NCBI RefSeq assembly: GCF_003751305.1
Contig: NZ_RJKV01000002.1
Span: 620,001-684,000, forward strand
Reading direction: 5' to 3'
From: Stenotrophomonas rhizophila
GTDB lineage: Bacteria > Pseudomonadota > Gammaproteobacteria > Xanthomonadales > Xanthomonadaceae
DNA length: 64,000 nt
Both the position numbers and the translations under genes were made by a program. Shown here piece after piece: positions 57,521 through 64,000 of the stretch. Under the pieces are notes generated by a model. The model searched no databases, was not told where the DNA came from, and was given only the letters and a program-made list of their open reading frames with translations. Numbering within the stretch: the first letter of the stretch is position 1; every line of letters begins with the position of its first letter.

Positions 57521-58582
57521 TCATTGCAGCTTGGCAAGGACCGCGTCGGTCGCTGCGGCGGTACTCACCGCATAACCCTTGGCGGCGAGATCGGCGGTGA
57601 ACACGCCGTCATCCAGCACGGCATACACCGCTGCCTCGACCGTAGCAGCCTCTTCGTCCAGCCCCAGTGAATGACGCAGCAGCATCGCCGCGCTGAAGAT
57701 CGTGGCATACGGGTTGGCAATGCCCTTGCCCGCGATGTCCGGCGCCGAGCCATGGATCGGCTCGTAGATGCCCACTGCTCCGGGTTCGCCGAGCGACGCC
57801 GAGGGCAGCAGGCCGAGCGAACCGGCCAGCATCGAGGCTTCGTCGGTGAGGATGTCACCGAACATGTTCTCGGTCACGATCACGTCGTACTCGCGCGGCT
57901 TGGCCAGCAGGTGCATGGCCATCGAATCGACCAGCTGGTGCTCCAAGGCGATCTCCGGGAATTCCTCGCGGCCGATGCGCGCAGCGACATCACGCCACAG
58001 GCGCGAGGTTTCCAGCACGTTGGCCTTGTCCACCGAGGTGACCTTGCCGCGGCGGGTCTGCGCCAGCCGGAACGCGGTGCGCATGACGCGCTCGATCTCG
58101 CCGACGCTGTAGCTGCACAGGTCGCTGGCGGTATCGGCAGTGCGGGTCTTCTCACCGAAATAGATGCCGCCGGTCAGCTCACGCACGACCACGAAGTCCA
58201 CGCCCTCCAGCAGCTCGGCCTTGATCGGCGAGGCACCGAGCGCAGCCGCATGCGTGCGCACCGGGCGCAGGTTGGCGTACAGCCCCAGCGCCTTGCGGAT
58301 CGCCAGCAGGCCCTGCTCCGGGCGGACCTTGGCATTCGGGTCGGACCACTTCGGGCCGCCGACCGCGCCGAGCAGGATGGCGTCTGCCTTGCGGCAGGCG
58401 TCCAGCGTGGTGGCCGGCAGCGGCTCGCCGTGGCGATCGATGGCGATGCCACCGATGTCGTGTTCCTGGAACCCGAAGGTGTGTCCGAAACGGGTGGCGA
58501 CGGCCTCCAGCACCGCCACGGCGGCAGCGGCGACTTCCGGACCGATGCCGTCACCCGGCAATACGACAATCTCAGCGTGCAT
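57521..58582 (-). CDS. leuB: 3-isopropylmalate dehydrogenase
   Basis: 353 residues. VVLPGDGIGPEVAAAAVAVL, NLRPVR, RELTGGIYFGEKTR, the Tyr/Lys catalytic region (VTSVDKANVLETSRLW), DIVTENMFGDILTDEAS-type segment and EPIHGSAPDIAGKGIANP. It oxidises and decarboxylates 3-isopropylmalate with NAD+ in leucine synthesis. Last gene of the operon; its start overlaps the end of leuD by 11 bases. Confidence 0.96.
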   Translation of the reverse strand: MHAEIVVLPGDGIGPEVAAAAVAVLEAVATRFGHTFGFQEHDIGGIAIDRHGEPLPATTLDACRKADAILLGAVGGPKWSDPNAKVRPEQGLLAIRKALGLYANLRPVRTHAAALGASPIKAELLEGVDFVVVRELTGGIYFGEKTRTADTASDLCSYSVGEIERVMRTAFRLAQTRRGKVTSVDKANVLETSRLWRDVAARIGREEFPEIALEHQLVDSMAMHLLAKPREYDVIVTENMFGDILTDEASMLAGSLGLLPSASLGEPGAVGIYEPIHGSAPDIAGKGIANPYATIFSAAMLLRHSLGLDEEAATVEAAVYAVLDDGVFTADLAAKGYAVSTAAATDAVLAKLQ

Positions 58583-59150
58583 GTTCACTCTCGTAACGTT
58601 CAATGTCAGGGGTACGGCCCAACAGATACCCCAATTGGTCCACGCCTTCCAGCAGACAGGTCTGCGAGAAGCCATCCAGCGGGAAGGCATACACGCGCCC
58701 ATCGGGGGTGCGCAGTTCGCGCGCGGCCACATCGATGGTCAATTCGTCATCCGGGCGCTGCATCAGCGTCTGCACATCGGCTTCGTCCAGCACGATCGGC
58801 AGCAGACCGTTCTTCAGCGAGTTGCCGCGGAAGATATCGGCGATCTCGCTGCTGACGATGGCGCGCAGGCCCAGGTCGGTCAGGGCCCACGGCGCATGCT
58901 CACGCGAGGAGCCGCAGCCGAAGTTGCGGCCGGCCAGCAGGATGCTGCGGCCGGCGTTGTGCGGCTGGTTGAAGGCGAACGCCGGGTTCGGCACGCCCTC
59001 GCTCTGCCAGCGCCAATCATTGAACGCGTGCTTGCCCAGGCCGACGCGCTCGGTGGTGGACAGAAAGCGCGCCGGAATGATCTGGTCGGTGTCGATGTTG
59101 GTCTCGCGCAGCACCACGCTGGTCGAGGTCAGGGTACGGAAGCCACTCAT
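58572..59150 (-). CDS. leuD: 3-isopropylmalate dehydratase small subunit
   Basis: 192 residues: VLRETNIDTDQIIPARFL, AGRNFGCGSSREHAPWAL and SEIADIFRGNSLKNGLLPIV are the LeuD/aconitase-swivel blocks. Partner of LeuC in isomerising 2- to 3-isopropylmalate. Its ATG overlaps the leuC stop as TGATG and its end overlaps leuB by 11 bases. Confidence 0.96.
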   Translation of the reverse strand: MSGFRTLTSTSVVLRETNIDTDQIIPARFLSTTERVGLGKHAFNDWRWQSEGVPNPAFAFNQPHNAGRSILLAGRNFGCGSSREHAPWALTDLGLRAIVSSEIADIFRGNSLKNGLLPIVLDEADVQTLMQRPDDELTIDVAARELRTPDGRVYAFPLDGFSQTCLLEGVDQLGYLLGRTPDIERYESEHAR

Positions 59151-60571
59151 CAGGCCACCTCCAGCGTGGCATACAGTTCGCGCGGGTCAGCCACGCGGCC
59201 GTTCACCGCGGCCCAGGCGGCCGTCATCGGCGAGGCCAGCAGGGTCCGCGAGCCGGGGCCTTGGCGGCCTTCGAAATTCCGATTGCTGGTACTGACCGCC
59301 AGTTGTCCCGGCGCGACCAGATCGCCGTTCATGGCGATGCACATCGAACAGCCCGGCTCGCGCCATTCGGCGCCGGCCGCACGCACCACCACATCGATGC
59401 CTTCGGCTTCGGCTTGGCGCTTGACGATTTCCGAGCCCGGCACCACCAGCATGCGCACGCTCGGGGCGACGCGGCGGCCTTGCAGCACCTGCGCCACTTC
59501 ACGCATGTCGCTCAGGCGGCCGTTGGTGCAGGAGCCGACGAAGACCACATCCACCGGCGTGCCGGCCAGGGTCTGCCCGGCGTGGAAATGCATGTAGTCC
59601 AGGCCCTTCTGCGCGGCCGCGTCGTTGGCCGCCGGAATCGGCTGGTCCACGGCGATGGCGGTGCCGGGGTGGGTGCCCCAGGTCAGGGTGGGGCGGATGT
59701 CGGCGGCATCGATGTGGACCTCGACATCGAAGCGCGCACCGACATCGCTGCGCAGCTGCGACCACGCGGCCACGGCAGCATCGAATTCGGCGCCCTTGGG
59801 GCCACGCGGGGTGGCGGCCACCCAGTCGAAGGTGATCTGGTCGGGGGCGACCATGCCGGCACGTGCCCCGGCTTCGATGGACATGTTGCACAACGTCATG
59901 CGCTGCTCCATGTCCATCGCTTCGATCGCGCTGCCACGGAACTCCAGCACATGGCCGGTGCCGCCGTTGACGCCGATCACACCGATGATGTGCAGCACCA
60001 CGTCCTTGGCACCGACGCCCTGGGCCAGCGCGCCATCGACGCTGATCGCCATCGTCCTGGCTTTGCGCTGCAGCAGGCACTGCGTCGCCAGCACATGGCC
60101 GACCTCGCTGGTGCCGATGCCAAAGGCCAGCGCGCCAAATGCACCATGCGTGGAGGTGTGGCTGTCGCCACAGACGATGGTCATGCCGGGCTGGGTGAAG
60201 CCCTGCTCAGGGGCGATCACATGCACGATGCCGCGGCTGGCCGACTGCAGGTCGAACAGCTCGATGCCATGCGCGGCGCAGTTGTCGGCCAGCATCGCTA
60301 CCTGGGCTTCGGAGGCGGCGCTGGCATAGGGCAGCTTGCCGTCGGCGCCGGCCGGCAGGGTGGGGGTGGAGTGATCCATCGTGGCCTTGGTCCGGTCCGG
60401 ACGGCGCGGAGAGAGGCCGCGCTCGCGCAGTTCGGTGAAGGCCTGCGGTGAGGTCACTTCGTGGATCAGGTGCAGGTCGATGTACAGCACGGCGGGCGCG
60501 CTGTCGGTCTCGGGAACGACGACGTGGGCATCCCACAGTTTGTCGTACAGGGTGCGGGGAGCTGGGGTCAT
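59150..60571 (-). CDS. leuC: 3-isopropylmalate dehydratase large subunit
   Basis: 473 residues. The [4Fe-4S] cluster ligands are in [11 protein letters not shown] and [11 protein letters not shown]. Also [43 protein letters not shown] and NRNFEGRQG. Aconitase-type hydro-lyase of leucine synthesis. The start [13 protein letters not shown] at 60571 fits; 40 bases separate it from leuA. Confidence 0.96.
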   Translation of the reverse strand: MTPAPRTLYDKLWDAHVVVPETDSAPAVLYIDLHLIHEVTSPQAFTELRERGLSPRRPDRTKATMDHSTPTLPAGADGKLPYASAASEAQVAMLADNCAAHGIELFDLQSASRGIVHVIAPEQGFTQPGMTIVCGDSHTSTHGAFGALAFGIGTSEVGHVLATQCLLQRKARTMAISVDGALAQGVGAKDVVLHIIGVIGVNGGTGHVLEFRGSAIEAMDMEQRMTLCNMSIEAGARAGMVAPDQITFDWVAATPRGPKGAEFDAAVAAWSQLRSDVGARFDVEVHIDAADIRPTLTWGTHPGTAIAVDQPIPAANDAAAQKGLDYMHFHAGQTLAGTPVDVVFVGSCTNGRLSDMREVAQVLQGRRVAPSVRMLVVPGSEIVKRQAEAEGIDVVVRAAGAEWREPGCSMCIAMNGDLVAPGQLAVSTSNRNFEGRQGPGSRTLLASPMTAAWAAVNGRVADPRELYATLEVA

Positions 60572-60611
60572 GGACTGGCCTTGCTGCAGTTCGGGATACG
60601 TAATGGGGTGC

Positions 60612-62159
60612 TCAGGCCGCGGCGGTGGTCGCGGGCTGCTCGGCCGTCGCATTGCGCTGGCGCAGCAGACGGTTGGCCACCTCCAGCCACGCCAGTGCGG
60701 AGGCTTCGATGATGTCGCGGCTGGTGCCGGTGCCTTCGTACTCCACACCCTCGTGGCGTACGCTCAGGTTGGCTTCGCCGCGCGCATCGGCGCCGATGCC
60801 CACACTGTGCACGTGGTAGCTGTCCAGCATCAACTGCACGCCGGTGGCGGCCGACAATGCGCCGAACAGCGCGTCGACCGGACCATCGCCCTGCGCCGTC
60901 TCGGCCACACGGTTGCCCTCCGGATCGGACAGCTCGACCAGCGCATTGGCGCGGCTGCCGACGTCGCTGATCGTCATCGAGGCCAGCCGGTAGCCGTTCT
61001 GGGTGGCGCTGCCCTGCATCAGGGTCTGCAGGTCGGCGTCGGTGACCACGCGCTGCTGCTCGCACAGCGCCTTGAACTGCTCGAAGACGTGCTTCAGTTC
61101 CTCCTCGTACAGGAAGAAGCCCAGCGCACGCAGGCGCTGTTCGACCGCAGCGCGGCCACTGTGGCGGCCCAGCACCATCTGCGAGGACTCCCAGCCGACG
61201 TCTTCCGGGCGCATGATTTCGTAGGTGCCGCGGTGGCGCAGCATGCCGTGCTGGTGGATGCCCGACTCGTGGGCGAAGGCGTTGGCGCCGACGATCGCCT
61301 TGTTGCGCTGGACCGGCATGCCGACCAGGCGCTGCAGCAGCTGCGAGGTGGCCACGATGCGCGGGGTGTTGATGCGCGTGTCTTCGTCGTAGAAGGCATT
61401 GCGGACCTTCAGCACCATCGCGATTTCTTCCAGCGAGCAGTTGCCCGCGCGCTCGCCGATACCGTTGACGGTGCATTCGACCTGACGCGCACCGCCTTCG
61501 ATGGCGGCCAGCGAATTGGCCACGGCCAAGCCCAGATCGTTGTGGCAGTGCGCGCTGAAGATGATGCGGTCGCTGTCCGGCACGCCGGCGATCACGCGCT
61601 GGAACATGCCGCGGATCTCTTCCGGCGTGGTGAAGCCCACGGTGTCGGGCAGGTTGATGGTGGTCGCGCCGGCGGCCACGGCCACGCGGGCGACCTCGAT
61701 CAGGAAGTCCTCCTCGGTCCGCGTGGCATCTTCAGCGGAGAACTCCACATCACCCACGTAGCTGCGGGCCATGCTGACGTGCTTGTGCACCGACTCCAGC
61801 ACCTGCTCGCGGGTCATGCGCAGCTTGTGCTCGCGGTGCAGCGGGCTGGTCGACAGGAACACATGCAGGCGCGGGTTCGCCGCTGCCTCCAGCGCCTTGG
61901 CCGAGGTTTCGATATCGGCGGCCAGGCAGCGCGACAGCACGGCCAGGGTCGGGCGTCGCACTTCGCGGGCGATCATCGCCATCGCTTCGCGGTCGGACTG
62001 GGAGCTGGCCGGGAAGCCGGTTTCCATGACATCCACGCCCAGTTCGTCCAGTGCGCGGGCCATCACCAGCTTCTGCTGCGGGCTCATGCTGCAGCCGGGC
62101 GATTGCTCGCCGTCGCGCAGGGTGGTGTCGAAAATTCTGATTCGGGGGGAGTTGGGCAT
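60612..62159 (-). CDS. leuA: 2-isopropylmalate synthase
   Basis: 515 residues. TIM-barrel with [37 protein letters not shown] (metal-binding HxH), [14 protein letters not shown] and [14 protein letters not shown]. The C-terminal allosteric domain (about 390-510; [20 protein letters not shown]) implies leucine feedback inhibition. It condenses acetyl-CoA with 2-oxoisovalerate. The ATG at 62159 is two codons after a GTG that overlaps the ilvA stop; either start keeps coupling to ilvA. Confidence 0.95.
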   Translation of the reverse strand: MPNSPRIRIFDTTLRDGEQSPGCSMSPQQKLVMARALDELGVDVMETGFPASSQSDREAMAMIAREVRRPTLAVLSRCLAADIETSAKALEAAANPRLHVFLSTSPLHREHKLRMTREQVLESVHKHVSMARSYVGDVEFSAEDATRTEEDFLIEVARVAVAAGATTINLPDTVGFTTPEEIRGMFQRVIAGVPDSDRIIFSAHCHNDLGLAVANSLAAIEGGARQVECTVNGIGERAGNCSLEEIAMVLKVRNAFYDEDTRINTPRIVATSQLLQRLVGMPVQRNKAIVGANAFAHESGIHQHGMLRHRGTYEIMRPEDVGWESSQMVLGRHSGRAAVEQRLRALGFFLYEEELKHVFEQFKALCEQQRVVTDADLQTLMQGSATQNGYRLASMTISDVGSRANALVELSDPEGNRVAETAQGDGPVDALFGALSAATGVQLMLDSYHVHSVGIGADARGEANLSVRHEGVEYEGTGTSRDIIEASALAWLEVANRLLRQRNATAEQPATTAAA

Positions 62160-62161
62160 GG

Positions 62162-63259
62162 TCACCAGGAGGTCTCCTCGACGGCAAGGTCGGATGGGAT
62201 GGCAGAGGTAGGAATCGAAGCGGAAATCGGGGATGTCGCCAGCACGGTTGGTAGGGGCGGGCGTGTTCGCTCGCTGGCACGGCGGCGCGGTTTGCGCGGG
62301 GGGCGGGGACGGATATCAGCCAGCAGCTGGGCCAATACCAGCGCATCGATGTTGCCGCCGGAGACCACCGCGCACTTGCGCTTGCCGGCGACGCGGCGAC
62401 CGGCGGCCAGTGCCAGCGCGCCGGCACCTTCGGCGATGACGTGTTCTTCCAGCGCCAGCCGCACCAGCGTTTCGCGCAGCTCGGCCTCACGCACGATCAC
62501 CACATCGTCCAGCAGTGCACTGCACAGCTTGCGGGTGAGGAAACCGGGAATCTTCACCCTGACGCCGTCGGCCAGGGTGGCCACCGGGGCGATCTCACGC
62601 ACGTCGCCGCGGATGGCGCGGGCCATCGAATCGACGCCCTCCACCTGTGCACCGACGATGCGCACGCCCTGCGATTTCAGCGCCAGCGCGACGCCGGAGG
62701 CCAGGCCACCGCCGCCGATCGGCACGATCACCACGTCCGGCGCATGCGGGGCCAGCTCGATGCCCAGGGTGCCCTGGCCGGCGATCACGTCCGGGTCGTC
62801 GAAGGCGGACAGGAAGCGGTAGCCGTGCTGATCGGCCAGGGCACGGGCGAAGGCATAGGCCTCGTCGTAGCTCTCGCCGTGCTGGCGCACCGTGGCGCCC
62901 CAGTGGGCGACACCAGCGATCTTGGTGGCCGGTGCACCGTGCGGCATCACCGTAATGGCGGGGATGTTCAAGCGATAGGCGGCCCACGCCACGCCCTGGG
63001 CGTGGTTGCCGGCCGAGGCACAGATGACCGGGCGGTCGTCGCCGCGTTCACGGCCGGCCAGCAGGGCGTTCAACGCACCGCGCACCTTGTAGGAGCCGGT
63101 GCGCTGCAGGTTCTCCAGCTTCAGCCAGACGCCGAAACGTTCGGCGTAATGCAGCGGCGTGGGCGGCAGGAAGCGGCGCAGCCGCGCCTGCGCGGCCAGC
63201 ACATCGGCGACGCTTACGTCGCCTACCTCCGGTTCCTGCGGGGTACGGCTAGCCGGCAT
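62162..63259 (-). CDS. ilvA: Threonine dehydratase, short form without the usual C-terminal ACT-like domain
   Basis: 365 residues, fold-type II PLP enzyme. [20 protein letters not shown] contains the PLP Lys. [26 protein letters not shown] (phosphate loop) and the serine/glycine near [13 protein letters not shown] are present. It deaminates threonine to 2-oxobutyrate for isoleucine. Compared with E. coli IlvA (about 514 residues) it lacks most of the regulatory domain and ends in a Pro/Arg/Ser/Thr-rich tail ([20 protein letters not shown]). It resembles the shorter TdcB class but sits in the BCAA operon, so a biosynthetic role is likely. Confidence 0.9.
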   Translation of the reverse strand: MPASRTPQEPEVGDVSVADVLAAQARLRRFLPPTPLHYAERFGVWLKLENLQRTGSYKVRGALNALLAGRERGDDRPVICASAGNHAQGVAWAAYRLNIPAITVMPHGAPATKIAGVAHWGATVRQHGESYDEAYAFARALADQHGYRFLSAFDDPDVIAGQGTLGIELAPHAPDVVIVPIGGGGLASGVALALKSQGVRIVGAQVEGVDSMARAIRGDVREIAPVATLADGVRVKIPGFLTRKLCSALLDDVVIVREAELRETLVRLALEEHVIAEGAGALALAAGRRVAGKRKCAVVSGGNIDALVLAQLLADIRPRPPRKPRRRASERTRPPLPTVLATSPISASIPTSAIPSDLAVEETSW

Positions 63260-63373
63260 CACGCACCCGGCCATGGTGATCGTCGCGGAGCGACGCGCGC
63301 TGCCACGGCGCGCGGTGCGACGCACGACCGAGAAGACACCTCCGTACCGGCACCGATGCAACGGTGCGGGCGT

Positions 63374-63634
63374 TCATGCGGATACTCCCGTACCGGGTTC
63401 CAGCGCGCTGATGCGCACCGAAACACAGTCGTAGATCTTCTCGATCTGGCGGCGCAGGGTTTCCGGCGGCCGGGTGGAATCGACCACCAGCTGCAGGTGC
63501 CAGCGGCCGTCGTCGGCGGCATTGGGCGCACCGGCGATCGCGCGCGGCGCGAAGCCGCGGCGTTCGGCCATGCCGATCACGCGCAGCAGCGCGCCTTCGG
63601 CCGGGGTCAGCACCAGGTCAAGCCGGTATTGCAT
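63374..63634 (-). CDS. ilvM: Acetolactate synthase small (regulatory) subunit, IlvM-like
   Basis: 86 residues with an ACT-type pattern: LDLVLTPAEGALLRVIGMAE, then WHLQLVVDSTRPPETLRRQI. The short size matches IlvM rather than IlvN/IlvH. It activates the large subunit and sets feedback response. It overlaps ilvG by 17 bases. The 114-base gap to ilvA is the largest within this operon and holds no clear promoter. Confidence 0.88.
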   Translation of the reverse strand: MQYRLDLVLTPAEGALLRVIGMAERRGFAPRAIAGAPNAADDGRWHLQLVVDSTRPPETLRRQIEKIYDCVSVRISALEPGTGVSA

Positions 63635-64000
63635 TGGGGAACTCCTGGGACTGATGAGCGGGGTTGCTTTCCAGCATGGTGCTGTTGGCGTTGTTGGGCG
63701 GCACCAGCGGCCACACGTTGGCACGCGCATCGATGGCCACATGCAGCAGCGCCGGGCCGGGCTGGGCCAGCATCGCTGCCAGCCCACCTTCGACATCGTC
63801 ACGCGCTTCGATGCGCGTGGCCGGGATGCCGAACACCTGGGCCAGCGCAGCAAAGTCCGGGTTGTCGGACAGATCGATCTCGCTGTAGCGCTCGGCGAAG
63901 AACAGCTCCTGCCACTGGCGGACCATGCCCAGCGAGCTGTTGTCCAGCAGCACGATCTTCACCGGCAGGCGGCAGCGGGCGATGGTGACCAGCTCCTGCA
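63618..64000 (-). CDS. ilvG: Acetolactate synthase large subunit, 3' end only (cut by the window)
   Basis: The last 126 codons of a ThDP-dependent enzyme: QELVTIARCRLPVKIVLLDN, SSLGMVRQWQELFFAERYSE (ThDP/Mg-binding end NNSSLGMVRQWQ-type), PDFAALAQVFGIPATRI and the C-terminal HVAIDARANVWPLVPPNNAN. It makes acetolactate/acetohydroxybutyrate for valine, leucine and isoleucine. The 5' part lies beyond base 64000; ilvC may precede it. Confidence 0.93.
   Translation of the reverse strand, partial: QELVTIARCRLPVKIVLLDNSSLGMVRQWQELFFAERYSEIDLSDNPDFAALAQVFGIPATRIEARDDVEGGLAAMLAQPGPALLHVAIDARANVWPLVPPNNANSTMLESNPAHQSQEFPNAIPA

Overview
The window is high-GC, densely coded gammaproteobacterial chromosome that fits the genus Stenotrophomonas (Xanthomonadaceae). 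The strongest evidence is a tolC-pcm-TetR block divergent from a two-gene RND pump, which is the layout known in S. maltophilia as tolCSm-pcm-smeRo / smeO-smeP. Many short GTAG-headed palindromes of the SMAG/REP type, several large outer-membrane proteins and Xanthomonadaceae-type lipid A, transport and amino-acid genes agree with this. The species cannot be named from the sequence alone.

Layout. 1-3.9 kb: the 3' part of a subtilisin-like autotransporter, a small unknown protein and a DUF924 protein. 4.0-5.4 kb: an AT-richer insert with one gene that I read as a HEPN-motif protein (possible defence RNase). 5.5-15.8 kb: a Grx4/IscA-like/rhodanese fusion, a polysaccharide deacetylase, two small membrane proteins, a methyltransferase-SGNH hydrolase-alanine aminotransferase operon, rsgA, a DUF1704 metalloprotein and a TonB-dependent receptor. 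15.8-16.5 kb: a repeat-rich intergenic region with two nested long inverted repeats and a hexanucleotide microsatellite.

16.5-31.9 kb holds two carboxylate-uptake modules side by side. The first has an OprP-type porin, a CitMHS citrate transporter and an acetoacetyl-CoA-reductase-like SDR, divergent from a TctDE-like two-component system with an orphan periplasmic binding protein. The second has a LuxR-type regulator, a DctB-like hybrid sensor kinase, a second porin, DctA and a NADP-malic enzyme. Uptake, sensing and first-step metabolism of citrate/C4-dicarboxylates seem to be grouped here.

32.4-44.7 kb: a basic secretory protease coupled to a GH92 alpha-mannosidase, a zinc-finger protein, a glycosyltransferase and O-antigen ligase-like pair, a REP/RAYT locus with a transposase inactivated by one nonsense codon, lpxL, waaA (Kdo transferase), mgtE and a small exported protein. 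44.7-47.5 kb: a second AT-richer accessory block with four small unknown genes (possible toxin tail plus immunity gene) and an IS256-family remnant. 47.6-54.9 kb: the tolC-pcm-smeRo/smeOP efflux locus. 55-57.4 kb: a secreted protein with an internal duplication, and gdhA with a TTG start. 57.5-64 kb: the branched-chain amino acid operon ilvG-ilvM-ilvA-leuA-leuC-leuD-leuB, read leftwards and cut by the window end.

Most of the window is ordinary chromosome. The items most worth a second look are the HEPN-like gene, the REP elements whose GTAG/GTAA heads form the stop codons of four genes, the RAYT pseudogene, the SDR lacking its catalytic tyrosine, and the small-gene accessory block at 45-47 kb.
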